Shown piece by piece: positions 8,233 to 17,366 of a DNA stretch of 64,000 bases; the first letter of the stretch is position 1; each line of letters begins with the position of its first letter. The stretch is from Bacteroidota bacterium (GTDB lineage Bacteria > Bacteroidota > Ignavibacteria > Ignavibacteriales > Melioribacteraceae). The notes under the pieces are model-generated. The model made no database searches and was not told the origin of the DNA. It worked only from the letters and a program-made list of their open reading frames with translations. The DNA lies in the NCBI GenBank assembly GCA_023397505.1, contig JAEWUC010000008.1, positions 1-64,000 of the forward strand, written 5' to 3'. The translations under genes and the position numbers were made by a program.

Positions 8233-9021
8233 ATGAAGATTAAAAGTACAATTCTATTTTTAATTCTCTTATTGCTAACCACAGTTGATAATTCAACCGC
8301 GCAGGATTTTAAGGAAGTTGAAAAAACATTTAAGATTGATATGGGTGGCGAAGTTACAATTGAAACATACAAGGGCGAAATTAAAATTGAAACTTGGGAT
8401 AAAGCCGAAGTACATGTTTATGCCAAAATGGTACCTGATGACGATGGCGGCTTTTGGAGTACCAAACCTGAAAAACAACTTGCGCATGTAGATGTTGAAT
8501 TGGATGCTTCATCCAACTCTGTACGTATTGAATCAAAATACAGAAAAAGCAACTCGTGGTTCGGCAGTAATACAAGAGCATTCGTTAACTATAAAATTCA
8601 AATGCCTAAAACCACCCGCTTAAATATTAACGACTACAAATCGGAAACTTTCATTTCCGGACTTCAATCCACAATCAATTTTGAAACATACAAAGGTGAA
8701 GTAAAAATTATCGATCTTTCCGGCTCGATTGATCTCGAAACATATAAGGGCGAAGTCGATGTTCGCTTTGTCAAAATAAACGGCAATTGCAGTTTTGATA
8801 CTTATAAGGGAGAAATTAATATTTCATTGCCAAAATCTTCAGCATTTTCTGTTGATGCCGACTTCGGTAAAAAAACAGATTTTTATTCAAGCTTTGATAT
8901 CGATAGGGATTCCTATAAAAAGAACAGAAAGGATTATAATATTAGAAAAGATATTAACGGCGGCGGGCCAACAATCCGGCTTTCAAGCGATAAAGGTAAA
9001 ATAGAATTACACGAAAAGTAA
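8233..9021 (+). CDS. Secreted DUF4097-family beta-strand repeat protein
   Basis: 262 residues; start ATG 8233 with a GGAGG site (an upstream ATG at 8215 lacks one). After a signal peptide ending STAQ, the sequence carries spaced repeats of the form ETYKGE: IETYKGEIKIE, FETYKGEVKI, LETYKGEVDV and FDTYKGEINI, each on a beta strand. This is the pattern of DUF4097/DUF2807-like beta-helix proteins. A C-terminal RLSSDKGKIELHEK finishes the fold. Function is unknown; members are often extracytoplasmic. Single gene with a terminator behind it. Confidence 0.8.
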   Translation: MKIKSTILFLILLLLTTVDNSTAQDFKEVEKTFKIDMGGEVTIETYKGEIKIETWDKAEVHVYAKMVPDDDGGFWSTKPEKQLAHVDVELDASSNSVRIESKYRKSNSWFGSNTRAFVNYKIQMPKTTRLNINDYKSETFISGLQSTINFETYKGEVKIIDLSGSIDLETYKGEVDVRFVKINGNCSFDTYKGEINISLPKSSAFSVDADFGKKTDFYSSFDIDRDSYKKNRKDYNIRKDINGGGPTIRLSSDKGKIELHEK

Positions 9022-9046
9022 AATGATTTTCCATAATTAACTTTTT

Positions 9047-9070
9047 AAAGGGACGGCTTGCCGTCCCTTT
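9047..9070 (+). terminator. Rho-independent terminator after the DUF4097 gene
   Basis: AAAGGGACGG, loop CTTG, then CCGTCCCTTT followed by TGTAT. A perfect 10-bp stem that can work on both strands. Confidence 0.88.
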
Positions 9071-9201
9071 TGTATATTAATACGACTTTTATTTTCGAAA
9101 TAAATACCTTTCCATTATAATTCTACAGTTAACCGTTGATTTGTTTTTACTATAGAAAGCTTTATTTTCGCGGTATTACAGAAGGTCATACCGGAGAAGA
9201 A

Positions 9202-9447
9202 ATGGCAGCTACTACTAAAATTGCAATTTCTATTGACAAACAAGTTTTGAATAGGATTGATAAACTGGTCAAGAATAAAATATTTGCCAATCGAAGCAGG
9301 GCAATCCAAACTGCAATCGAAGAAAAAATATCTAAAATTGATAAATCCAGGCTGGCTATTGAAAGTTCTAAACTTAATAAAGCCGAAGAGCTGCAAATAT
9401 CGGAAGAGGGCTTGAAAGCGGATTTGAGAGAATGGCCGGAATATTAA
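9202..9447 (+). CDS. Ribbon-helix-helix antitoxin (MazE/CopG-like)
   Basis: 81 residues, start ATG 9202 after GGAGAAG; an in-frame extension upstream lacks a ribosome site. The N-terminus TKIAISIDKQVLNRIDKLV is the DNA-binding strand and first helix of a ribbon-helix-helix repressor, and NRSRAIQTAIEEK is the second helix. The charged C-terminus should bind and neutralise the toxin. It overlaps the toxin gene by 16 bases, as in type II toxin-antitoxin operons, which the antitoxin normally represses. Confidence 0.85.
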   Translation: MAATTKIAISIDKQVLNRIDKLVKNKIFANRSRAIQTAIEEKISKIDKSRLAIESSKLNKAEELQISEEGLKADLREWPEY

Positions 9448-9770
9448 GGGGAGATATTGTTTGGGCAAATCTCGACCCGGCTATCGGCAATGAACAAACC
9501 GGGAAAAGACCCGTTCTAATATTAAGTCATAATGTTTTTAATGAGAATTCAGGTACTGTAATTGCGGTTGCATTGACTAGCAAAGAACAGAAAGCCGGAT
9601 TTCCATTAACACTCGAAATCAATTCTAAAAATCTACCGCAAAAATCCTGGATAAAAATCAGCCAGATAAGAACACTGTCTGTAAATAGATTGGGTGAAAA
9701 AATAACTCATATTAAAGAAGAGGAATTAATCAGTGTAATAGAAGGACTTAATGAAATAATAGGCGGATAA
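9432..9770 (+). CDS. MazF/PemK-family mRNA interferase toxin
   Basis: 112 residues of the MazF/PemK fold, a sequence-specific endoribonuclease. Typical elements are visible: RGDIVWANLDPAIGNEQTGKRPVLILS at the start (basic loop and strand), then TVIAVALTS and SWIKISQIRTLSVNRL, which carries the conserved Arg. The length is normal for the family and no key motif is missing, so it looks intact. Its start overlaps the antitoxin gene. The cleavage site cannot be read from sequence. Confidence 0.9.
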   Translation: MAGILRGDIVWANLDPAIGNEQTGKRPVLILSHNVFNENSGTVIAVALTSKEQKAGFPLTLEINSKNLPQKSWIKISQIRTLSVNRLGEKITHIKEEELISVIEGLNEIIGG

Positions 9771-9860
9771 TCAGCCAGTACTTATCATGGCGGCAATTAA
9801 TCTTTACTTACATCCAATATGAAAATACTAGAATCCTATTCCGTACGAGAATAATAAACT

Positions 9861-10361
9861 ATGGAAGACACATTAAGATATTACTTTAGTGCTATGTTTC
9901 AAGGTTTTGCGGCAATAATTACCCTTGGTGCAATGTACTTTCTTTATTTTTTTGATAAAAATGAATTATTAAAAAATAATATTATTGAAAAATTGAAGCC
10001 ATATGCTGAAAGCGAAATAGCTAATAGAGATTTTACCATTCGCAATGGGATAATTGAATGTGTAAAACAACGAATATTGCCCACAAAAATAGATAATCCA
10101 CTATACGATACCGCCCGCTATTTAATTCAAAAATATGACTTATTGGTTGATAAAGAAATAAAGATTAAAAATTATTTGCATACTTTACTAAAGAATACAA
10201 TTGTAATCTTAATTCTATCTCTTACAAGTTTATTTCTCATTGGTTATTGTAATCTCATAAATATTATTTTGTTGTTTGTTGGAATAATTTCGCTCATTTT
10301 ATCAGTAAATATTTTGCTGAAAGTGAAAAATATTATCACAGAAATAATTTTATCTAAGTAA
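9861..10361 (+). CDS. Unknown membrane protein next to the toxin-antitoxin pair
   Basis: 166 residues that I do not recognise. One hydrophobic segment lies near residues 10-30 (FQGFAAIITLGAMYFLYFF), a charged middle part follows (residues 35-105, probably cytoplasmic), and two more membrane segments occupy about 108-155. The coding region is more AT-rich than its neighbours and the start has no clear ribosome site, both hints of acquired DNA. It stands alone 90 bases downstream of mazF-like. A role linked to the toxin pair or to defence is possible but unsupported. Confidence 0.55.
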   Translation: MEDTLRYYFSAMFQGFAAIITLGAMYFLYFFDKNELLKNNIIEKLKPYAESEIANRDFTIRNGIIECVKQRILPTKIDNPLYDTARYLIQKYDLLVDKEIKIKNYLHTLLKNTIVILILSLTSLFLIGYCNLINIILLFVGIISLILSVNILLKVKNIITEIILSK

Positions 10362-10553
10362 TTATTTAACAAAATTATCTGCCCATTTTTTTTATTTCGA
10401 TAGCAACTAAAGTAATTGGATTTGTTAAAAAACAAGCTTTCTGATAACACTATTCTACAAAATACATTTATTAAAGTATTATGAGATTGGGTTTTTCAAT
10501 TCAACATACATGGGTGCTTTATTATTAACAATGATTTTGAGAATATAGAATCC

Positions 10554-11108
10554 TTGAGCGGGTTGGATACCGAAATATTTTCGGAATTGTTTAGAAAATA
10601 TTACGAACCGCTCTATTTCTTTGCCGGAAGATTTGTTAAAGACCCATCAACCGCGGAAAGTTTGGTGCAGGATGTTTTTGTTATACTTTGGGAAAACAAA
10701 GATAGAATAAATATCAAAACAAGTGTTAAAGCATATCTTTATACTTCTGTTAAAAATTCATGCATAAATTTTATTAAGCGGGAAAACTTTTTTTCTTCTG
10801 TTGAAGAAAATGCCGAATACAGCGATAAAAAACATAAAACTCCCGATTCTAAATTGGAAGAGAAAGAAATTAATGCGGCGGTTCATAAAGCAGTTAACAA
10901 TCTGCCCGAAAAGTGCAGACAAATTTTTATGATGTGTAAGTATGACGAATTATCTTACGCAGAAATTGCCGAGCTGCAAAACATCAGCATCAATACTGTA
11001 AAAACCCAGTTAAAACGTGCGGTTAAAAGTTTGACAAAAAATCTTACGCATTTGCGGTCGTTTTTAATTTTTATTCAGTTTATGTTTTGGTGGTACTTAA
11101 ATAAATAA
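10554..11108 (+). CDS. ECF sigma factor, FecI-like (Bacteroidetes type)
   Basis: 184 residues. Sigma region 2 is seen in FSELFRKYYEPLYFFAGRFV and ESLVQDVFVILWENKD; region 4 helix-turn-helix is in LPEKCRQIFMMCKYDELSYAEIAELQNISINTVKTQL. The C-terminal 20 residues are hydrophobic (FLIFIQFMFWWYL), unusual but seen in this subfamily. The start is uncertain: TTG 10554 or TTG 10563, with no good ribosome site. The FecR gene follows, then a receptor with an STN domain, so it probably drives the surface-signalling locus at 11.2-17.4 kb. Confidence 0.88.
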   Translation: MSGLDTEIFSELFRKYYEPLYFFAGRFVKDPSTAESLVQDVFVILWENKDRINIKTSVKAYLYTSVKNSCINFIKRENFFSSVEENAEYSDKKHKTPDSKLEEKEINAAVHKAVNNLPEKCRQIFMMCKYDELSYAEIAELQNISINTVKTQLKRAVKSLTKNLTHLRSFLIFIQFMFWWYLNK

Positions 11109-11178
11109 TTTTGTCACCCGAAATTGTTTTTCGGTTGTCATATTGTTGAATCAATCTCCCTATCGGCAAAAGGGGAAA

Positions 11179-12195
11179 ATGGATAAATTAGAATTAGACA
11201 TATTAATAGATTATCTAAGCGGACAAATATCCGCTTCGGATAAAATTAAAGTTGAAGAATGGATAAACTCAAGCGAGGAGAATAAAAATCTTTTTCAATC
11301 CGTAAAATCAATTTGGGATGTTCCGGCGCAAAACTTTCCCCAACCGGATACCGAAGCGGCGCTTCAAAAAGTTTGGGCGCAAATCAATTCAGGCAACAAA
11401 TCAAAAATTTACAAACTCGAAACAAAACCGACGGTTAATTACATATTTCAAACAATAACGCAGTCTTCTTTTATACGAGTCGCCGCCTCAATATTAATTA
11501 TAATTAGCGCAGTTTATTTTGTTTCCACACTATTTTACAAAAGCGAGACTGCTCTTGTCCAAATAAAAAGCGAAGTTTTGCAAACGATAAAATTAAGCGA
11601 CGGCACAATAGTCACCCTCGACAAAGGATCAAGTTTTTCATACCAGGAAAATTTTGAAAACTCCGGAAAAAGAGAGGTCTCTTTAAACGGCGAAGCGTTT
11701 TTCGAAGTTGTTAAAAACGTTGACGTTCCTTTTATTATCAACGCAAACAATGGAAAAATTAAAGTGCTCGGCACAAAATTTAATGTGCGCGCATGGGAAA
11801 ATTCCGGCGATGTCACCGTCGCAGTCTCCGAAGGAAAAGTTGCGCTTTCAGATTCCACACAAGAAAATAGCGTTGTAATTACTAAAGGTAAAATGAGTCG
11901 GCTTTCAAACGAGGGAATTGTTTCCGAACCTGTCGATGTAGATTTATCACAATATTTATCGTGGATTAACAAACAAATTTATTTCAAGAATACAACCGTC
12001 GACGAAGTACTCGCTCAACTTGAAAGATGGTACGATGTTAAAATTAAATTGCAGGACGCCGAGATTAATAATAGTAAAATCACGGTATTTATTGACGACA
12101 AACCACTCGAAGAAAATTTAAATGTTGTTTGTGCAATTTTGAATATGCGTTTTACAACCGATGGAACTTCAGTCCGGCTTTTACCTAATAATTGA
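11179..12195 (+). CDS. FecR-family anti-sigma regulator
   Basis: 338 residues, start ATG 11179 after AGGGGA. A cytoplasmic N-terminal part (DILIDYLSGQISASDKIKVEEW) would hold the sigma factor. One membrane segment lies near residues 98-118 (FIRVAASILIIISAVYFVS). The periplasmic FecR domain follows (LSDGTIVTLDKGSSFSYQ, GEAFFEV, IKVLGTKFNVRAW, VAVSEGKVAL). The C-terminal DUF4974 region is YFKNTTVDEVLAQLERWYDV. In such systems a TonB receptor's STN domain signals to FecR, which then frees or activates the sigma factor. The matching receptor is at 13893. Confidence 0.92.
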   Translation: MDKLELDILIDYLSGQISASDKIKVEEWINSSEENKNLFQSVKSIWDVPAQNFPQPDTEAALQKVWAQINSGNKSKIYKLETKPTVNYIFQTITQSSFIRVAASILIIISAVYFVSTLFYKSETALVQIKSEVLQTIKLSDGTIVTLDKGSSFSYQENFENSGKREVSLNGEAFFEVVKNVDVPFIINANNGKIKVLGTKFNVRAWENSGDVTVAVSEGKVALSDSTQENSVVITKGKMSRLSNEGIVSEPVDVDLSQYLSWINKQIYFKNTTVDEVLAQLERWYDVKIKLQDAEINNSKITVFIDDKPLEENLNVVCAILNMRFTTDGTSVRLLPNN

Positions 12196-12352
12196 ATCAA
12201 CATTCTTCGTTCAAAAATTCAAACTCAAGAATAATTTTACAATTATAGATTTAAGTTTGTCACCTTTTTCTAAAAATCACTTGTCAAGGTATTAGAATAA
12301 TTATTTCTATGTATGTTATGAACGAACAAGCGATTAAACGATAGGGGGACAA

Positions 12353-13036
12353 ATGAAAAAACATGTCATTTACTTATTTCTAATTATGTTGATAGCATCG
12401 CAAAACACTGCGCAGGTAAAAATTGGTTTGATGGGGGGAATGAATTTTTCCGATGCACGAAACAAGCAATTATTTTTTTACAATCCTCAAACAGAATTAA
12501 AATCAGCGTTTGGCGGCATTATTGAATTCCCGGTAAACAATAATTTTTCAATACGGCTCGAACCACAGTATTCGGAAAAAGGTACATCTTGCAGCCCGGT
12601 AAGTTTTTTGTTTTTTTCTCCAAAAGTTTTTTTGGAGCTGTACTACATTGAAGTACCTGTTCTATTCAATTATTCAATGGGCGAAACTCTCCGACCCTAT
12701 ATTTTTATGGGCCCAACATTTGGATTTAACACCGGTTCGAATGTCGGTGTTGAAAGCGGTCTTTTTGATTTGGCAATTGAGGCGGATGACTTTATCAAAG
12801 ACTACGAATTATCATTTAACCTTGGCGGAGGAATCAGTTATCAAATAGACGAACTCATTTCAATTTTCCTCGAGGCAAAATATGTTTTCGGATTAACTAA
12901 TGTTTTGAAAAGCGGGAGCACCGAATTAGAACTTGGAGATCATTCTTTCAATTTTGGTTTACCGGGAGAATCTAATTATAAAAACAGAAATTTTCAGATT
13001 ACAGCGGGATTTTCCTTTCCACTTGTAATCAATTAA
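12353..13036 (+). CDS. Outer-membrane beta-barrel protein (PorT-like)
   Basis: 227 residues, with an AGGGGG site before ATG 12353. Signal peptide ends NTAQ. The mature protein has alternating strands with KIGLMGGMNFSD at the start, FSIRLEPQYSEKG, YYIEVPVLFNYSMG, RPYIFMGPTFG and a final QITAGFSFPL, typical of small 8-10 stranded barrels. Function unknown. It sits between FecR and the GIN lipoprotein on one strand, so it may belong to the same regulon. Confidence 0.75.
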   Translation: MKKHVIYLFLIMLIASQNTAQVKIGLMGGMNFSDARNKQLFFYNPQTELKSAFGGIIEFPVNNNFSIRLEPQYSEKGTSCSPVSFLFFSPKVFLELYYIEVPVLFNYSMGETLRPYIFMGPTFGFNTGSNVGVESGLFDLAIEADDFIKDYELSFNLGGGISYQIDELISIFLEAKYVFGLTNVLKSGSTELELGDHSFNFGLPGESNYKNRNFQITAGFSFPLVIN

Positions 13037-13069
13037 TAATTTTTATGATATTTTTTATCGAGGTAAAAA

Positions 13070-13831
13070 ATGAAAACTGTAAAATTAATTTCTGCAATCT
13101 TAGTTTTGATTTTGTGTTTTTTGAACGGCTGCGTTATGGTAGATTCAAATATTAATGGCCTTGATGAAGTTGATTCTAAAAATAGAATTACCGGTTCAGG
13201 TAATATTGTAACAATAACAAAAGATTATACCAATTTTACCGATATCGAAATTGAGAGTGCGTTTTCAGTCAAAGTAATTAAAAGCAGTATTTATAAAGTT
13301 AGTTTTGAAATTGATGATAATATTGCGGGTTATATAGATTGTCATCAATCAGGCAAAAAAATTTATATCTCGCTCGAAGACGGTTATAGCTTTAACAATG
13401 TAACTCTCCGCGCAGTTATCGAAACTCCCGATCTTGAATATATAAAATGCAACGGCGGTACCGTACTTCAATTTACAACCCGCGATTTTTTCAACAATCT
13501 GCTTCTTGATTTAAATGGCGGAAGCGCTGTTAAAGGAAGTTTAGATGTTAACTCTCTCGAATTAAGATTAAACGGGGGAAGTATTGTAGAATTGGCCGGC
13601 ACCGCGACAAATATTAATGTATTCGGTAACGGCGGTGCGATATTAAATTTATACGATTTTGAAACAAAGAACTGCAATTTGAATTTCAACGGCGGGTGCA
13701 TTGCATACCTTTACGTAATAGATAATTTGAGCGCTACTCTTTCAGGCGGCTCAATTGTAAAATACAAAGGCAATCCTTCGCTCGGCACAATAAACATTAG
13801 CGGCGGGTCGGTAATTCAAAAATCGAATTAG
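13070..13831 (+). CDS. GIN-domain (DUF2807) lipoprotein
   Basis: 253 residues with a lipobox (FLNGC) and ATG 13070 after GAGG. It contains the putative auto-transporter adhesin head (GIN) domain: ITGSGNIVTITKDYTNFTDIEIESAFSV, then a series of short beta coils each with NGG or SGG (CNGGTVLQF, LNGGSAVKG, LNGGSIVELAG, GNGGAILNL, FNGGCIAYL, LSGGSIVKY, ISGGSVIQK). This predicts a right-handed beta-helix facing the periplasm or surface. Its function is not established. It lies 33 bases after the barrel gene and 61 before the TonB receptor. Confidence 0.82.
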   Translation: MKTVKLISAILVLILCFLNGCVMVDSNINGLDEVDSKNRITGSGNIVTITKDYTNFTDIEIESAFSVKVIKSSIYKVSFEIDDNIAGYIDCHQSGKKIYISLEDGYSFNNVTLRAVIETPDLEYIKCNGGTVLQFTTRDFFNNLLLDLNGGSAVKGSLDVNSLELRLNGGSIVELAGTATNINVFGNGGAILNLYDFETKNCNLNFNGGCIAYLYVIDNLSATLSGGSIVKYKGNPSLGTINISGGSVIQKSN

Positions 13832-13892
13832 TATTTGGTAACAAATAACTTTTATTTTTGAATCAACAATATTTCTTTGTCGGTAGAAATAA

Positions 13893-16520
13893 ATGAACTC
13901 ATTATATATCCTAAAACATTGTTGTGTCTTTCTAATTATATGTTCGGTTTTTCTATCGCAAAATAATTTCGCACAGAATAAAGAAGTGTTTGATTCGAGG
14001 GGAAATAAAGTACCCGCAGAACTATTGACAATGATGTCGATAAAATTCAACAACGCTAATTTTGTTGATGCTGTTCACGAAATAGCTGCGAAAGGGAAAT
14101 TCCACATTAATTACAGCTTGAACATCATTCCTGCTGGTAAAAAAATTAATTTAAAATTTGAAAACGAGCTCGCTTTCATTATTCTGCAAAAAGTTATTGG
14201 CGAAATAGATATTGACATAATTGTTATCGGTACAAACCAAGTTGTTTTAGCAAAAAAAAATGCAGCATCCTCCCAAGAAAAAACACAATCAAAATATACT
14301 ATTAACGGCTATGTAACCGATGAGGAAACCGGCGAAGCATTAATCAGTGCGAATGTTTATATAAAAGAAATGAGTTCAGGCACGGCGACAAATGCTTACG
14401 GTTTTTATTCTATTACACTTCCGGCGGGAGTTTACTTTTTAAGATACAGCTACATCGGTTATGAACCTGTCGAAATATTTGTCGATCTCTTGGAAAATAT
14501 TTCTAAAAACATTGAGCTTAAAACTTCTTCCGTTACAAGCGATACGATTGTTGTTGTCTCCAATTTCGAAAGTGAAAATGTTCAATCCACAAATGTTGGT
14601 ACAATTAAAATTCTTCCCGTTGCATTCAACAATATTCCCGTGTTTTTGGGTGAACAGGATATTTTAAAAACAATTCAAATGCTGCCGGGTATTTCGAGCC
14701 ACCGCGAAGTTGACTGCGGCATTTACGTGCGCGGCGGTAATGCGGATCAAAATTTACTTCTGTTGGACGAAGCATATATTTATAATGCGTTCCATACTTT
14801 GGGTTTTTTTTCAATCTTTAATTCCGACGCCATCAAAAGCATAAATATTATAAAAGGCGCCCCACCGGCTAAATTCGGCGGGAGATTATCATCCGTTGTT
14901 GATATGCAGATGAACGAAGGTAATATGAAAGAATTTAACGGCACTGCCGGACTCGGTTTAATTTTTTCGCGGCTTAACTTGCAGGGACCAATAATTAAAG
15001 ATAAAGCTTCATATTTAATTTCCGGCAGAAGGACATACTTCGATATTCTTGCCGGGGCGGCTACTGGCAACGATGTCAGATTTTATTTATACGATCTTAA
15101 CGCAAAAGTAAATTATAAAATTGACGACAATGATAGGATATATATTTCAGGGTATTTCGGCAGGGATGGTTTCGGCTTCGGCGATGAGTTCGATATGGAT
15201 TGGGGAAACTCAACTGCAACAATAAGATGGAATCATTTATTCGGCAACAAATTATTCCTAAACTCTTCTTTCATATTCAGCAATTTTAAGTATGAAACGA
15301 CAATAGACAACAACAACGACGACAACGATTATTTTAATTATTTGTCGGAAGTAAAAAACGTTAACCTAAAGGAAGATTTAGAATATTTTATCGACGCCGA
15401 CAATACAATTAGTTTGGGGGCAAACTATATTCATCACAACTTCCTTCCGGCAAGCATGAATTTGTGCGGTGATGTTAATTATAAATTTTCTATCGGCAAA
15501 AGATCTGCCGATGAATTCGCAGCATACATTTCACACGAATATGACTTTGGGCGAAATATAAAATTAGAGTACGGACTGCGCGGGGGAGCGTTTTCTGTTA
15601 AAGGAGAGAACGATTCTTTCAACTTTGATGAAATAGAAGAATTAAATGTTGAGTTCCATAAATCTGAAAACAAAACGTATTCGTATTTAGAGCCGAGATT
15701 TTCGGCGACTTACATTCTTGATGAATCGTCTTCTATAAAATTAGGATTCGCAAGAAATTATCAAAACCTTCACCAAATAGGAAATTCTAATTCGGGAACG
15801 CCGCTCGACGTTTGGCAGCCAAGCAGCTCCAATATTAAACCGCAGCGTTCAGATCAGTTTTCAATCGGGTATTTCAAAAATTTTTACAAACCCGATTATG
15901 AATTTTCCGCAGAAGCATATTATAAGGATCTGAAAAATCAAATAGATTGCAAAGACGGCGCAAATATAATTTTAAAAAACTTTTTTGAATCGGAACTTGT
16001 CTTCGGTAAAGGATGGGCTTACGGACTTGAACTATTGCTAAGAAAAAATTCAGGCAATTTAACCGGATGGATTTCATACTGCATTTCCAATTCTAAAAGG
16101 CAATTCGATGAAATAAACGGCGGCAAACCGTTCAACGCAAAGAATAACAAAACACATGAACTTAATTTTGTTACGCAGTACCAATTATCGTCCAAATGGG
16201 TGATATCTGCAAATTGGGTTTTAACTTCGGGTTTCAACATAACAATTCCCTACGGCAGGTATAATATGGACGATAAAAAAATAATTGCCTATTCTGAAAG
16301 AAACGGATATAGACTGCCTGCTTATCACAGACTTGATATTGGAATATCATACAAAAACGATGTAGGCGGGGTGTGGAATATTTCGTTTTACAATGCATAT
16401 AACAGGAAAAACATTTACACTGTTTTATTCAGAAATAAATCAGGCTCGTACCCGCTTGAAGCTGTAAAACTTTCTTTGTTCGGTATCATTCCGTCAGTAA
16501 CCTACACATTAAATTTTTGA
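13893..16520 (+). CDS. TonB-dependent receptor with STN signalling domain
   Basis: 875 residues. Order: signal peptide (ends FAQ), STN domain at about 45-115 (ISIKFNNANFVDAVHEIAAK-like), carboxypeptidase-like regulatory domain at about 135-225 (INGYVTDEETGEALISANVYI), plug at about 245-345 (IYVRGGNADQNLLLLDEAYIY, IIKGAPPAKFGGRLSSVVD), then a 22-stranded barrel to the C-terminal Phe. The STN domain fits the FecR/ECF sigma genes upstream: ligand binding should turn on transcription. The ligand is unknown. The DUF4249 gene downstream abuts or overlaps its stop codon. Confidence 0.92.
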   Translation: MNSLYILKHCCVFLIICSVFLSQNNFAQNKEVFDSRGNKVPAELLTMMSIKFNNANFVDAVHEIAAKGKFHINYSLNIIPAGKKINLKFENELAFIILQKVIGEIDIDIIVIGTNQVVLAKKNAASSQEKTQSKYTINGYVTDEETGEALISANVYIKEMSSGTATNAYGFYSITLPAGVYFLRYSYIGYEPVEIFVDLLENISKNIELKTSSVTSDTIVVVSNFESENVQSTNVGTIKILPVAFNNIPVFLGEQDILKTIQMLPGISSHREVDCGIYVRGGNADQNLLLLDEAYIYNAFHTLGFFSIFNSDAIKSINIIKGAPPAKFGGRLSSVVDMQMNEGNMKEFNGTAGLGLIFSRLNLQGPIIKDKASYLISGRRTYFDILAGAATGNDVRFYLYDLNAKVNYKIDDNDRIYISGYFGRDGFGFGDEFDMDWGNSTATIRWNHLFGNKLFLNSSFIFSNFKYETTIDNNNDDNDYFNYLSEVKNVNLKEDLEYFIDADNTISLGANYIHHNFLPASMNLCGDVNYKFSIGKRSADEFAAYISHEYDFGRNIKLEYGLRGGAFSVKGENDSFNFDEIEELNVEFHKSENKTYSYLEPRFSATYILDESSSIKLGFARNYQNLHQIGNSNSGTPLDVWQPSSSNIKPQRSDQFSIGYFKNFYKPDYEFSAEAYYKDLKNQIDCKDGANIILKNFFESELVFGKGWAYGLELLLRKNSGNLTGWISYCISNSKRQFDEINGGKPFNAKNNKTHELNFVTQYQLSSKWVISANWVLTSGFNITIPYGRYNMDDKKIIAYSERNGYRLPAYHRLDIGISYKNDVGGVWNISFYNAYNRKNIYTVLFRNKSGSYPLEAVKLSLFGIIPSVTYTLNF

Positions 16521-16525
16521 TTAAT

Positions 16526-17365
16526 ATGAAATTAACAGTGAAAATATTTTCCGTTTTGTTAAACGCCTTGTTTATTGTTTCATTGTCTTCATTTATATCG
16601 TGCGAAGAAGTAATAGATATTAATGTTGAAAATCCCGAACAAAAAATTGTAATAGATGCGGCAATTACAGATACACCGAATGAAGGCAGGGTTTTATTAA
16701 GCAAGACAGAAAACGTTTTTATACCCGGCGGCAGTACGAAAGTTTTAAGAGCCGAGGTTTTTTTAAGTGACAACAACGGAAATTCCGAACAACTCGTCGA
16801 ATCACAACAAGGCCGGTTTGTTTCTTCATCAATTCAAAAAGTTTGGGGAAGAACTTATACGCTGAAAGTTAAATATGACGGTGTAGAATATTCGGGGACT
16901 TCCAAATTAAACGAACCGATGAAAATAGATACAGTCAAATTCGAGAAAACAACATCCAATACAATTTGGGGTATTTTGTATAGTAATTACAAAATGAAAA
17001 TTTATATTACAAATAAACCCGGAGTTAATGAATACTGTATTATCAAAATAAAGGATTCTCAGGGCAAAAAAGTTATGTCAACAATTTTGTACCAAGATAA
17101 ATATTCAGACGGTAAACAAACAATAATTGAAAACAACAAAGCTCAATTTCAAAAGGGTGAAACAGTAAATGTTGAAATCATGACAGTGGATAAATCTGCT
17201 TACGAATATTTTTACGAGTTGAATCAATTATCGGATGAAGTAGGACTTGATTTGCCGGAGATAATCAATTCTAAAACATACAATCCAAAATCAAATATAA
17301 GCAATGGGGCACTCGGCTGCTTTTATGCATACTCATCAAAAAAGTACAGTGTAACTGTAAAATAG
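16526..17365 (+). CDS. DUF4249-family lipoprotein, partner of TonB receptor
   Basis: 279 residues, ATG 16526 (a TTG at 16517, overlapping the receptor's stop, is the alternative). A lipobox-like FISC follows the signal. DUF4249 features are visible: INVENPEQKIVIDAAITDTPNEGRVLLSKTENVF near the start and WGRTYTLKVKYDGVEYSGTSKL in the middle. Members are encoded directly after TonB receptors in Bacteroidota and are thought to be surface or periplasmic accessory lipoproteins; biochemical function is not known. It closes the operon. Confidence 0.83.
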   Translation: MKLTVKIFSVLLNALFIVSLSSFISCEEVIDINVENPEQKIVIDAAITDTPNEGRVLLSKTENVFIPGGSTKVLRAEVFLSDNNGNSEQLVESQQGRFVSSSIQKVWGRTYTLKVKYDGVEYSGTSKLNEPMKIDTVKFEKTTSNTIWGILYSNYKMKIYITNKPGVNEYCIIKIKDSQGKKVMSTILYQDKYSDGKQTIIENNKAQFQKGETVNVEIMTVDKSAYEYFYELNQLSDEVGLDLPEIINSKTYNPKSNISNGALGCFYAYSSKKYSVTVK

Positions 17366-17366
17366 T

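Noticed and set aside
11535..11972. Long open frame on the strand opposite FecR.
   Set aside because: It lies fully inside a convincing FecR gene and has no ribosome site or family features.
13751..14053. Open frame opposite the start of the TonB receptor.
   Set aside because: Overlaps the GIN and receptor genes, low-complexity product, no ribosome site.
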